Origin: Flavobacterium sp. 245
GTDB taxonomy: Bacteria > Bacteroidota > Bacteroidia > Flavobacteriales > Flavobacteriaceae
Assembly: GCF_004362055.1 (NCBI RefSeq)
Contig: NZ_SNXB01000008.1
Location: 62,001-126,000, forward strand
DNA length: 64,000 bases
Reading direction: 5' to 3'
Position numbers and translations under genes: made by a program. Below the pieces are notes generated by a model. That model did not search any database and had not been told where the DNA came from. It saw only the letters and a list, made by a program, of their open reading frames with translations. Numbering within the stretch: position 1 is the stretch's first letter; each line of letters opens with the position of its first letter. This document shows, in pieces, positions 35,490 through 44,070 of the stretch.

Positions 35490-36350
35490 TCTAGACTTGA
35501 AATAACCCAATAATTTAGTTACATAATTTTCGTCGACTCTGGAGTTTACCACACCAGCACCAGATTTACTAAACGTTTCCTTGAAATAATTCACTCTTTC
35601 TTGATAATGTTTTTCGTAATTCATTCGAACCGTTTTTGAGCCTGTATCAACCAGAATTGTTTTCCCGGTTTCGGCATCCAGCATATTTACCATTCCTAAA
35701 TTTGGAATTTTTTCTTCGCGAATGTCATACACACGAACTCCTGTAAGATCATGTTTTTTTGAAGCAATTTTTAATGTCTGCTCGTAGTTTTCAGACATAA
35801 AATCTGAAATCATAAAAACAATCGCTTTCTTTTTCTGAGTTCCAGATAAAAATTTCAAAGCTTCAGAAATATCCGTTTTGTGGCTTTTTGGTTCAAATTC
35901 GATTAGTTCACGAATGATTCTCAAAACGTGCGAACGGCCTTTTTTTGGTGGAATATATAATTCGACATTATCAGAAAATAAGATTAATCCAATCTTGTCA
36001 TTGTTTTGTGTAGCTGAAAAAGCCATCGTTGCCGCAATTTCGGTGACGATGTCTTTTTTGAATTGACTTTTTGAACCAAAACTTTCTGAACCCGAAATAT
36101 CAACCATTAAAACCATGGTCAATTCGCGTTCTTCTTCAAAAACTTTTACGTGGGCTTCGTTATAGCGTGCGGTTACATTCCAATCGATGTTACGAATATC
36201 ATCGCCATATTGGTATTGACGCACCTCGCTAAAAGTCATCCCGCGCCCTTTAAATGAAGAATGGTACTCTCCCGAAAAGATATGATTGCTCAGCCTTTTG
36301 GTTTTGATTTCTATTTTCCGTACTTTTTTTAAAAGCTCTTTTGTATCCAT
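35487..36350 (-). CDS. DUF58 domain-containing protein
   Basis: The 287-aa cytosolic protein has the DUF58 core (GMTFSEVRQYQYGDDIRNIDWNVTAR, about 38-63) embedded in a VWA-like fold with a MIDAS-type MVDISGSE. DUF58 proteins always pair with MoxR ATPases and are thought to be their clients or adaptors. It is the second gene of the BAT operon, preceded by MoxR across a heptamer hairpin. Confidence 0.92.
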   Translation of the reverse strand: MDTKELLKKVRKIEIKTKRLSNHIFSGEYHSSFKGRGMTFSEVRQYQYGDDIRNIDWNVTARYNEAHVKVFEEERELTMVLMVDISGSESFGSKSQFKKDIVTEIAATMAFSATQNNDKIGLILFSDNVELYIPPKKGRSHVLRIIRELIEFEPKSHKTDISEALKFLSGTQKKKAIVFMISDFMSENYEQTLKIASKKHDLTGVRVYDIREEKIPNLGMVNMLDAETGKTILVDTGSKTVRMNYEKHYQERVNYFKETFSKSGAGVVNSRVDENYVTKLLGYFKSR

Positions 36351-36361
36351 TTGTGATTTGG

Positions 36362-36431
36362 TTTATGGTTTATGGTTGTTGGTTGATGGCGTATGTACCA
36401 TCAACAAAAAACTATCAACCATCAACTTTTT
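36362..36431. repeat. Exact heptamer hairpin between moxR and DUF58
   Basis: Ten consecutive 7-bp words with no break: TTTATGG, TTTATGG, TTGTTGG, TTGATGG, CGTATGT, ACCATCA, ACAAAAA, ACTATCA, ACCATCA, ACTTTTT. The two halves have opposite sense, so TTGATGG (36383-36389) pairs with CCATCAA (36398-36404). The array reaches the stop codon of the MoxR gene (36430-36432). Confidence 0.8.
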
Positions 36432-37434
36432 AAGGTACTTCAATCTCGTTTACGATTTTGTTGATAATGTCTACAGAAGTAATGTTTTCGGCTTCAGCCT
36501 CATACGTTATTCCAACTCTGTGACGTAAAACATCATGTACAACTGCACGAACGTCTTCTGGAATTACATAACCACGACGTTTGATGAAAGCGTAACATTT
36601 TGCCGCATTGGCTAAATTGATACTTCCACGTGGCGATGCTCCAAAACTAATAAGAGGTTTTAAGTCGGCTAATTTGTACTTCTCTGGATAACGAGTAGCA
36701 AAGATGATATCTAAGATGTATTTTTCGATTTTTTCGTCCATGTAAACTTCACGAACTGCTTCTTGCGCACGCAAAATTTGTTCTACAGAAACTACTGGAT
36801 TTACTTTTTCGTAACTTCCTTTTAAGTTTTGACGAATTACAAAACGTTCTTCATCAATTTTTGGATAATCAATTACGGTTTTAAGCATGAAACGGTCAAC
36901 TTGAGCTTCAGGAAGTTGGTACGTTCCTTCTTGCTCAACAGGGTTTTGAGTTGCCAATACTAAAAACGGACGATCCAATTTGAAAGTCGTGTCGCCAATA
37001 GTAACTTGTTTTTCCTGCATCGCCTCTAAAAGTGCTGACTGAACTTTTGCAGGAGCACGGTTGATCTCATCGGCAAGTACGAAATTGGCAAAAATTGGCC
37101 CTTTTTTAATTGAGAATTCGTTTGCCTTGATATTGTAAATCATTGTTCCAATAACATCGGCAGGCAATAAATCCGGAGTAAACTGGATACGGCTGAAAGA
37201 ACCTTGAACTGCTTGAGAAAGTGTGTTAATTGCTAAAGTCTTTGCTAAACCCGGAACACCTTCTAATAAAATGTGCCCTTGTCCTAAAAGACCAATTAAT
37301 AAACGTTCGACCATGTGTTTCTGGCCCACAATAACTTTGTTCATTTCCATTGTAAGAAGGTCTATAAAAGCACTTTCTCTTTCAATTTTTTCATTTATCG
37401 CTCTAATGTCTAAAGTCGTTGTATTTTCTTCCAT
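36430..37434 (-). CDS. MoxR family AAA+ ATPase
   Basis: The 334-aa protein is an AAA+ chaperone-like ATPase. Walker A is GVPGLAKT (about 59-66), Walker B is LADEINRAP (about 116-124), sensor 1 is ATQNPVEQEG (about 159-168) and the C-terminal lid is complete. It heads the BAT operon. MoxR enzymes are believed to activate or mature VWA proteins such as BatA, BatB and DUF58. Confidence 0.95.
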   Translation of the reverse strand: MEENTTTLDIRAINEKIERESAFIDLLTMEMNKVIVGQKHMVERLLIGLLGQGHILLEGVPGLAKTLAINTLSQAVQGSFSRIQFTPDLLPADVIGTMIYNIKANEFSIKKGPIFANFVLADEINRAPAKVQSALLEAMQEKQVTIGDTTFKLDRPFLVLATQNPVEQEGTYQLPEAQVDRFMLKTVIDYPKIDEERFVIRQNLKGSYEKVNPVVSVEQILRAQEAVREVYMDEKIEKYILDIIFATRYPEKYKLADLKPLISFGASPRGSINLANAAKCYAFIKRRGYVIPEDVRAVVHDVLRHRVGITYEAEAENITSVDIINKIVNEIEVP

Positions 37435-37658
37435 ATAAATATTTTTAAAAGCCTTTTTGAACCTTTGATTTTTACGCCTTGTTTTTGAGAGTGCAAATTG
37501 AATATTTTTTGAGAAGTAAGATGTTAAAGAATGGTTAAAACTTCGACCAAAGACCTAATTTTAAGGACGAATTGTGAATCTATTTTTATATTTTTAAGAA
37601 CTTTGATGGATATGTTTTTAAAAAGCATATTTATTACCAAAAATAACGCAATATAACC

Positions 37659-38534
37659 ATGAGCAAAACAACATTATCGCCTATTATTTCAGGCACTATG
37701 AATTGGGGAATATGGGACAAAAACCTTTCAACTAAAGAAATGGAAAATTTGATACAAATTAGTATCGAAAACAAAATTACCACTTTTGATCACGCCGACA
37801 TTTATGGCGATTATACCACCGAAGCTGATTTTGGAAAAGCTTTTAAAGCAAGTAAAATTTCCCGCGAAAAATTACAATTAATTACCAAGTGCGGTATTCA
37901 GATGATTGCTGAAAAACGCCCAGAAAACAAAATCAAACATTATGATTATTCTAAAGATTATATAATCTGGTCTGTAGAAGAATCGCTTAAGAAACTAAAA
38001 ACAGATTACATTGATGTTTTTTTATTGCATAGGCCAAGTCCGTTAATGCAGGCTGATGAAATTGCAGAAGCAGTGGAGAAATTAAAATCGGAAGGAAAAA
38101 TTATTGATTTCGGACTTTCGAATTTTACTAATTCTCAAACGGAATTAATTCGCCAGAAAACAGAAGTAAGCTACAATCAAGTGCAATTTTCAGCAACGCA
38201 TTTTGAAGCAATGGTTGACGGAAGTTTGGATTATATGCAAACACACGGAATTCGTCCGTTGTCATGGAATCCGCTCGGAACTGTTTTTAGAGAAGACACC
38301 AAAAAAACACGCCGATTGAAAAAGCTGTTTTCAGTGCTATTGGAAAAATATCATTTGGGTGCAGATACACTTTTATTGGCTTGGATTTTAAAACATCCAG
38401 CAGGAGTTATCCCAATTGCAGGAACTGTGAATGTTGCCAGAATTCAATCCTTATTAAAAGCAGTTGAATTAGATATGGATAAAGAAGATTGGTTTGCAAT
38501 TTGGACAGAAAGTATGGGCGACGATGTGCCTTAA
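37659..38534 (+). CDS. Aldo/keto reductase
   Basis: The 291-aa NADPH-dependent oxidoreductase has the AKR catalytic tetrad: Asp44 and Tyr49 (TFDHADIYG), Lys77 (ITKCG) and His124 (LLHRPSP). The C-terminal PIAGTVNVARIQS binds the cofactor phosphate. It resembles the YdhF-like branch of the family. The substrate is unknown. It is followed in the same direction by an SDR gene across a word array. Confidence 0.92.
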   Translation: MSKTTLSPIISGTMNWGIWDKNLSTKEMENLIQISIENKITTFDHADIYGDYTTEADFGKAFKASKISREKLQLITKCGIQMIAEKRPENKIKHYDYSKDYIIWSVEESLKKLKTDYIDVFLLHRPSPLMQADEIAEAVEKLKSEGKIIDFGLSNFTNSQTELIRQKTEVSYNQVQFSATHFEAMVDGSLDYMQTHGIRPLSWNPLGTVFREDTKKTRRLKKLFSVLLEKYHLGADTLLLAWILKHPAGVIPIAGTVNVARIQSLLKAVELDMDKEDWFAIWTESMGDDVP

Positions 38535-38539
38535 TTTTT

Positions 38540-38655
38540 AGTGTTCAGTTTACAGTTTTTAGTGTTCAGCTAAAATAGTATTAAAAAAAATATTTGCTAC
38601 AGATTAAAGGATTTTTACAGATTTATAAATTGTTTTTAATCCTTTAATCTGTGGT
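38540..38655. repeat. Two-part word array between the aldo/keto reductase and SDR genes
   Basis: Part one has words AGTGTTC, AGTTTAC, AGTTTTT, AGTGTTC and AGCTAAA at an exact period of 7 (38540-38574). Part two has a perfect 14-bp inverted repeat, CAGATTAAAGGATT (38600-38613) and AATCCTTTAATCTG (38638-38651), with GATT cores spaced 8-9 bp. It lies about 15 bp before the SDR start. Confidence 0.7.
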
Positions 38656-38671
38656 AATAAAATAAAAAAGA

Positions 38672-39427
38672 ATGAAAAAAACAGCCCTAATAACTGGAGC
38701 AACAAGCGGAATTGGAAAAGCAACCGCACAAATATTGGCAAAAAACAATTATAAAGTTATTCTTTGTGGCAGACGCAAAGATCGTTTAGAAGAATTAGAA
38801 AAAGAACTTTCGGCTTTTACCGAAGTACATTCTTTATCATTTGATGTTCGTGATAAAGAAGCTGTTTTTGCAGCAATTGGTGCACTGCCAACAGATTTTT
38901 CGACTATTGATGTCTTAATTAATAATGCCGGAAATGCACATGGTTTAGATCCGATTCAAAATGGAGATATCGACGATTGGGATGCCATGATCGATATTAA
39001 CGTAAAAGGACTTTTGTATGTTTCTAAAGCAATTATCCCGCAAATGATTGAGAGAAAGGCAGGACATATTATCAATATCGGTTCTATTGCCGGTAAAGAA
39101 GTGTATCCAAACGGGAATGTATATTGTGCTTCAAAACATGCTGTGGACGCTATTAACAACGGAATGCGAATGGACTTGAATCCATACGGAATTAGAGTAG
39201 GGGCAATTCATCCGGGAATGGTTGAAACCGAATTTAGCGAAGTACGTTTTAAAGGCGATGTCGACCGAGCTTCAAATGTTTATAAAGGTTTAGACGCTTT
39301 ACAAGCAGAAGATATTGCAGATATTATTCATTTTGTTGTTTCAAGAAAATATCATGTAAATATTGCTGATTTAATTGTTTTTCCGACGGCTCAGGCTTCG
39401 GCGACAATTGTCAAGAAAAATATTTAA
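38672..39427 (+). CDS. Short-chain dehydrogenase/reductase
   Basis: The 251-aa classical SDR has the cofactor loop TGATSGIGK (8-16), the NNAG motif near 84-87 and the catalytic triad Ser138, Tyr151 and Lys155 (YCASK). The family relation is to the YdfG-like serine/3-hydroxy acid dehydrogenases (RxxR after the first strand suggests NADP). The substrate is not certain. Neighbouring aldo/keto reductase in the same direction may be unrelated. Confidence 0.93.
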   Translation: MKKTALITGATSGIGKATAQILAKNNYKVILCGRRKDRLEELEKELSAFTEVHSLSFDVRDKEAVFAAIGALPTDFSTIDVLINNAGNAHGLDPIQNGDIDDWDAMIDINVKGLLYVSKAIIPQMIERKAGHIINIGSIAGKEVYPNGNVYCASKHAVDAINNGMRMDLNPYGIRVGAIHPGMVETEFSEVRFKGDVDRASNVYKGLDALQAEDIADIIHFVVSRKYHVNIADLIVFPTAQASATIVKKNI

Positions 39428-39431
39428 AATA

Positions 39432-39535
39432 AGATCGTTAGACTTCTTAGAAAATTAGATCTTTAGATTATCTTAGGAATCTGAAAATCATGATCTAAGA
39501 AGTCTAAAAATCTAAGAAGTCTCATAATCTAAAGT
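39432..39535. repeat. TCTAAGAAG array upstream of the AlbA_2 gene, inverted arms
   Basis: TTAGACTTCTTAG (39439-39451 region) faces TCTAAGAAGTCTAA (39494-39507) and a second TCTAAGAAGTCT (39511-39522), followed by TCATAATCTAAAG. Word spacing is 8-9 bp. The array ends only a few bases before the ATG at 39538, so it supplies the translation-initiation region of that gene. Confidence 0.7.
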
Positions 39536-39537
39536 AA

Positions 39538-40695
39538 ATGATTAATAAACGCCTTTTAATAAAAAACCTGCTCGCTCATAATGATGAGAGCAGTTTTTAT
39601 GATAAAAAAAGGCAGTTGAATTTGCATTCTCGTGAAGGCAAAGGCAAATTTCTGAAGCACATTTGTGCACTTTCAAATTCAAACCCAACAAATAATTCTT
39701 ATATCGTTGTTGGAGTTGAAGATCAGGACAATGAAATTGTCGGCGACGATTTTTTTGATGACAGCCGAATTCAGAATCTTGTGAATGCTTTCCTTGAAAA
39801 TCCACCAAAAATTCAATACGAAAATGTACCCTTCCCCAATCTTCCAAAAGATAAAGTTATAGGATTGGTTACAATTAAACCCAAAAACAAAATCTCTTAC
39901 TTCAAAAAAGGAATTCATACCATTCTTGCAAATAGCATTTTTATAAGGCGCGGAAGCAATTCGATTCCTTTAGAAATTGGCGAAGAAGTTGAGAAAAACT
40001 ATCAAAATACAGAAACGGTAATTGGAATCGAAAACAGTTCTCGAAATAGCATACAATATACTTTAGATGGTGTTTTTGATTTTATGAATTTCAGGCATAA
40101 AGATATGTCACCGAAGTATAATGTTTTTAAGGAATTATTTGTGATTTGCTGGGCAGGAGTTCCTAAAAAATCTCGAGACAAAACTTTTCTTTCACGTGTT
40201 GATATAGAGTTGATTAACGAGCAAATCAAACTTTTTTATTCGGCGCAAGATGTGGTAACTATTGTTTTTGATGATGATAGTTTTACAATAACCGAATATG
40301 TTCCGTTAGGATTAAATGACAAGACAAGTTACTATCCGTTAGAAGAACAAACCATTCGTTTCTTTGATAACGGTTATTATAAAATTGATCGAAAAATGCT
40401 CTTTCAGCCACCAGAATTCAATCGAAAAATGCTGTATCATATTTATAATTCAAATATAGCATTGCTTCAAAAACTTCAAAAAGGATTCGTTTTGTCTGAA
40501 CGGGAATTGGTTGATCTTGAAAATCTTCCTTCTACTTTTATGATTTGTTATTTGAATGGTTTTGATGAGGCAAAACAAAAATTGATCGATTCAAAACTGC
40601 TGTTAAAACCTTTTTCTCAAGTGTATTTATCGTTTAAAGAAGCACTCAGAATTCTGAGAAAAATGAAATATGATTTTCAGGAAGGTGCAAAGTAA
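39538..40695 (+). CDS. AlbA_2 (Schlafen-like) domain protein
   Basis: The 385-aa protein has an N-terminal AlbA_2 (Schlafen-type, nucleic-acid-binding) domain (about 12-145; LNLHSREGKGKFLKHICALSN and YIVVGVEDQDNEI), then a region of its own without a recognised family. Domain databases often label it a putative DNA-binding or ATP-binding protein. No ATPase motif is visible here. It sits alone between two word arrays. The function is unknown. Confidence 0.75.
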   Translation: MINKRLLIKNLLAHNDESSFYDKKRQLNLHSREGKGKFLKHICALSNSNPTNNSYIVVGVEDQDNEIVGDDFFDDSRIQNLVNAFLENPPKIQYENVPFPNLPKDKVIGLVTIKPKNKISYFKKGIHTILANSIFIRRGSNSIPLEIGEEVEKNYQNTETVIGIENSSRNSIQYTLDGVFDFMNFRHKDMSPKYNVFKELFVICWAGVPKKSRDKTFLSRVDIELINEQIKLFYSAQDVVTIVFDDDSFTITEYVPLGLNDKTSYYPLEEQTIRFFDNGYYKIDRKMLFQPPEFNRKMLYHIYNSNIALLQKLQKGFVLSERELVDLENLPSTFMICYLNGFDEAKQKLIDSKLLLKPFSQVYLSFKEALRILRKMKYDFQEGAK

Positions 40696-40748
40696 CAAAG
40701 GTTCAAAGCGACAAAGTTTTTCGTAGAGGCGTACTGCAGTGCGTCTAA
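40688..40748. repeat. CAAAG octamer array plus REP-like palindrome after the AlbA_2 gene
   Basis: Four CAAAG words start at 40688, 40696, 40704 and 40712, an exact period of 8. The first contains the Lys codon next to the TAA stop (40693-40695). Directly after comes GTAGAGGCGTACTGCAGTGC followed by GTCTAAC (40723-40748), a palindrome related to those at 25.98-26.22 kb. Confidence 0.75.
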
Positions 40749-40776
40749 CCCATTGTAAATTCTTCTTGTAAATAAT

Positions 40777-41520
40777 TTATTGGAATTTTAAATATTTATT
40801 GACTTCTTCATAAGGAAACAGAATGTCTTTTGGCCCATCAGCATAGGAAGCAGCTTCATATGAATTGTAGTATAAGAGAAGACCTTCATCTGTATAAAAA
40901 ATATTCAGTGGCAATTGGAATTTATCGTCTTCAAACATTAATCCTGTTGCGTTGATATTTGCTTTAGAAGGAATTTTATATTTCGCTCTGAATTTTTTTT
41001 CGGCGAAAGCCAGAAATTCTTGTTTGTTCTTAAATAATTGATCTGTAAAAATAGTTTTGCCAGTTTTAGGATCAAACAATAAGGATCGGAAACCTTGATA
41101 TCCGTGAGCACCGCCTGTAAAAGTATAATGATCTATTTTGATGTTTAAAATTGTTTCCGAATGAAATTCAATATTTCCAACGATTTTTCCTTCCCAGCCA
41201 AAAGTTTCAGTTGGAAATTTTTTATGCATTTCTTCATAGGAAGCGATAAAGGATTTTGCCAAAGTATTGTAGTCATTAACTTTTGTAGGGTCTTCTCCAA
41301 AATAAACAATTTCTTTTATGACGGTAAAGACTTTTTTATTGATGCTGTCAGCAGGAATTCCTTTGTTTTTTGCAATCGGAATGTCAATGGTGATTTTTGG
41401 ACAATCATTTTGGCATGGAAGCAAGGATTTTTCTTCAAATGTTTCATTTTCAAATGAAAGCTCTTTGTTACAACTTGTGAATATCAAAAACAAAAAGACT
41501 AAAAAAGTATAATGTTTCAT
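40777..41520 (-). CDS. DUF3298/DUF4163 lipoprotein
   Basis: The 247-aa lipoprotein (lipobox Cys17 in IFTSC) has a DUF4163 region (about 35-130) followed by a DUF3298 domain (about 140-240, HYTFTGGAHGYQGFRSLLFDPKTGK). These domains occur together in RsiV-like anti-sigma factors and lysozyme-binding proteins. The membrane-anchored anti-sigma part is absent here, so a binding lipoprotein at the cell envelope is the more likely role. Confidence 0.82.
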   Translation of the reverse strand: MKHYTFLVFLFLIFTSCNKELSFENETFEEKSLLPCQNDCPKITIDIPIAKNKGIPADSINKKVFTVIKEIVYFGEDPTKVNDYNTLAKSFIASYEEMHKKFPTETFGWEGKIVGNIEFHSETILNIKIDHYTFTGGAHGYQGFRSLLFDPKTGKTIFTDQLFKNKQEFLAFAEKKFRAKYKIPSKANINATGLMFEDDKFQLPLNIFYTDEGLLLYYNSYEAASYADGPKDILFPYEEVNKYLKFQ

Positions 41521-41680
41521 ATATGTAAAAGTTATTTGTTAGCAGAGATAAAAGATAATACTTTTTTTTGAAATGAAATTTTGCTTTTGCAAAAGTCTGG
41601 CGGGCAATGATTTTTAATCAAAAAATGTTAATTATATACAAAGGTAAGAACTTGTGTCAGGATTAGAATAAATTAAACGG

Positions 41681-41688
41681 TAAATTTG
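41681..41688 (+). promoter_or_regulatory. Candidate -10 box of metB
   Basis: TAAATTTG fits TAnnTTTG 34 bp upstream of the metB ATG. The nearest upstream TTG (41652-41654) is at 26 bp, a little far for the usual -33 element. Confidence 0.4.
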
Positions 41689-41721
41689 TACAATATTTAA
41701 GCATTAAAAATTTGTAACTAT

Positions 41722-42864
41722 ATGAAATTCAATACTAAAGTAATACATGGAGGTCAACACCATGATCCAAGTACGGGAGCAGTAATGCCTCCGGTTTATC
41801 AAACTTCAACTTTTATTCAGACAAGTCCGGGAAAACCTTTGGCAGATTATGAATACAGCAGGGCATCTAACCCAACTCGTACTGCTTTAGAAAATGCGTT
41901 GGCAAGTATTGAAAACGGTACACGCGGACTTGCTTTCTCGTCTGGTTTAGCAGCAACGGACTGTATTTTAAGAGGATTGAAAGCAGGTGATGAAGTCATT
42001 GCAATGGATGATTTGTACGGTGGAACGTATAGAATGTTTTCTAGAATTTATAAAGATTCTGGTATTAAGTTTCATTTTGTTGATATGACCGATCTTGAGA
42101 AATTAAAATCGTTGATCAATGAAAATACAAAATTAGTTTGGGTTGAAACACCTACAAACCCTTTAATGAAATTAGCAGATATTGAAGAAGTGGCTAAAAT
42201 TACAAAAGCAAATAATGTTTTATTTGCAGTTGATAATACGTTCGCAACTCCCTATTTGCAAAAACCTCTTGATTTAGGAGCAGATATTGTAATGCACTCG
42301 GCAACAAAATATTTAGGAGGACATTCTGATGTAATTGCTGGCGCTTTAATTGTAAAAGATGAAGCTTTAGGAGAGCAATTACATTTTCAACAATTTGCTA
42401 CTGGAGCAACGTTAGGGCCAATGGACAGTTTTTTGGTTTTAAGAGGAATTAAAACACTTTCTTTAAGAGTTCAAAGACATTGTGAAAACGGAGAAAAAAT
42501 AGTGGAGTTTTTGAGTAATCATCCAAAAATTAAAACAGTTTATTATCCAGGATTAAAAAATCATCCGTTTCATGAAATTGCAAAAAAGCAAATGAAGGCT
42601 TTTGGTGGCATGGTTTCATTTACTTTTAAATCGGGTAAAAAAGAAGATTCTATCGACTTTTTGGAAAAACTGAAAGTATTTACGCTTGCAGAATCTTTGG
42701 GTGGCGTTGAATCATTAGCAAATCATCCCGCTTTAATGACACATGCATCAATTCCTGCAGATAAAAGAGCTGAGGTTGGTATTACTGATGATTTAGTTAG
42801 ATTAAGTGTTGGTATCGAAGATGCAGAAGATTTAATTGCCGATTTAGAACAGGCATTAGCATAA
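41722..42864 (+). CDS. metB: Cystathionine gamma-synthase / trans-sulfuration PLP enzyme
   Basis: The 380-aa enzyme of the Cys/Met PLP family has the Schiff-base Lys196 (HSATKYLGGHSD) and the phosphate-binding SSGLAA (73-78), YSRASNPTR (45-53). Members are cystathionine gamma-synthase, gamma-lyase or related enzymes that pass sulphur between Cys and homocysteine. The closely similar activities cannot be told apart from sequence alone. It is monocistronic and ends at a strong terminator. Confidence 0.88.
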   Translation: MKFNTKVIHGGQHHDPSTGAVMPPVYQTSTFIQTSPGKPLADYEYSRASNPTRTALENALASIENGTRGLAFSSGLAATDCILRGLKAGDEVIAMDDLYGGTYRMFSRIYKDSGIKFHFVDMTDLEKLKSLINENTKLVWVETPTNPLMKLADIEEVAKITKANNVLFAVDNTFATPYLQKPLDLGADIVMHSATKYLGGHSDVIAGALIVKDEALGEQLHFQQFATGATLGPMDSFLVLRGIKTLSLRVQRHCENGEKIVEFLSNHPKIKTVYYPGLKNHPFHEIAKKQMKAFGGMVSFTFKSGKKEDSIDFLEKLKVFTLAESLGGVESLANHPALMTHASIPADKRAEVGITDDLVRLSVGIEDAEDLIADLEQALA

Positions 42865-42883
42865 AAAAAATAATTTTGAATAT

Positions 42884-42933
42884 AAAAAATCCCAAACTCC
42901 AATCTTAATAAATTGGAATTTGGGATTTTTTTA
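42884..42933. terminator. TTGGAATTTGGGATT-type bidirectional terminator
   Basis: A 20-bp stem with one mismatch (42884-42903, 42912-42931) lies between metB and a converging outer-membrane protein gene. It shares the word pair of the terminators at 28005 and 53280. Confidence 0.88.
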
Positions 42934-42953
42934 TTTTGGGATTTAAAATATTT

Positions 42954-43745
42954 CTAGAATTCTAAGTAATAGATATATCCAAAGTTAAACCATACCTGCC
43001 AGTCATTTGACTTGTTTTCTTTATAAATATCTTTATTTGGATTCAAACCATCAATCCAGTCGCTACTGTACATTTGAAAACGAGTTTCAAACATCAAGTC
43101 ACTCATTGTTGTTAATTTATAATGAACACCAACGCCTCCTGTTGCGGATACTACAACTCCAGTTTCTGTAGAAAATCCGTGAGGTCTTCCGTCAGATGGG
43201 GTTAAATATTTTCCTATGGTAACATTTGGAAGTGTCAGGTCGCCTAAACGTGAACCTACTTTTGTAGAATAATAGTTTACTTGAAATCCAGCACTTAAAT
43301 ACGGACTGAAGCTACCAACTGTGTTTTCGAAATCATGAATTTTGATAAAAGAAAATTCTAACTGAGATCCTAATCCTACTGTTGTTGTGCTTGCATGCAT
43401 ATTTTGAAGCATAATAACAGCTAGAGTTGGTGGTTTTTTCTCTACCCATTTTCCAAAGTGCTTTAACTCTGTATGGCTAAATGACAATTCAGATCGAACT
43501 TTAAAGTGTTCAGTAAAAAAACTTTCACGGTTATTAGCAGCCGAAAAGTTGATGAAGTGCATAAGTCCGATGCCATATCCACTATTTCCAACGTTAGTGT
43601 CAAGATTGTGTCTTTGTCCAAAATCTGACTGCAGCGTGACAGGTCCTGCGAATATTCCTATTTCTTGTGCCAAATCTGATTGCGCATTTGCTGCGCTACT
43701 GATTCCAAGAATGGCAAAAAGCGTGATAATTACGGGTTTGAGCAT
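42954..43745 (-). CDS. Outer-membrane beta-barrel protein (THC0290_0291-like)
   Basis: The 263-aa protein has a signal peptide ending ANAQ (about residue 21) and an antiparallel beta pattern ending in an aromatic strand (WFNFGYIYYLEF). I relate it, by general resemblance, to a Flavobacteriaceae family named THC0290_0291; the role is unknown. The ATG at 43745 is chosen over the TTG at 43772, which would lie inside the -10 box at 43770-43777. Confidence 0.8.
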   Translation of the reverse strand: MLKPVIITLFAILGISSAANAQSDLAQEIGIFAGPVTLQSDFGQRHNLDTNVGNSGYGIGLMHFINFSAANNRESFFTEHFKVRSELSFSHTELKHFGKWVEKKPPTLAVIMLQNMHASTTTVGLGSQLEFSFIKIHDFENTVGSFSPYLSAGFQVNYYSTKVGSRLGDLTLPNVTIGKYLTPSDGRPHGFSTETGVVVSATGGVGVHYKLTTMSDLMFETRFQMYSSDWIDGLNPNKDIYKENKSNDWQVWFNFGYIYYLEF

Positions 43746-43769
43746 AGTTTTAGGGCTTTCTAATCTTGG

Positions 43770-43800
43770 CAAATATATAAAAAAGCTTGTGCAAACAAAA
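43770..43800 (-). promoter_or_regulatory. Promoter of the outer-membrane protein gene
   Basis: Read on the minus strand, TTTTG (43796-43800), 18 bp, then TATATTTG (43770-43777) matches the Bacteroidota consensus of TTG, about 19 bp, TAnnTTTG. The start would fall about 15-20 bp upstream of the ATG at 43745. Confidence 0.75.
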
Positions 43801-43972
43801 CATTATATACTTCTATTAAAAAATTAGTAACAAAACACTTAATTTTCTGACTTTAAGTATGATGATTTGTTCTAATTTCAGACGTGTAAAATTGTATTTT
43901 TCCTTTTGTTTAGAAATTACACAATTCTTCTCTAAAAACGAAAAAAAATAACAATTCATGATTGTTTTGCCT

Positions 43973-44003
43973 TATCTTTGCATGTTGTTGCGAAAACGTT
44001 TTC
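43973..44003 (+). promoter_or_regulatory. -10 box and operator-like palindrome upstream of gdhA
   Basis: TATCTTTG (43973-43980) fits TAnnTTTG. A perfect 12-bp palindrome, GAAAACGTTTTC (43992-44003), lies just downstream, about where transcription would begin. The AACGTT centre resembles LacI-family operators. The leader from there to the ATG is about 70 bp. The rest of the 43.75-44.07 kb spacer is AT-rich with nothing else recognised. Confidence 0.45.
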
Positions 44004-44070
44004 TATGGCGTATTTTCGTATTATAATTAGATTTAAGCTAAAAACTATTATTTGAATAATTGATTTAAAA

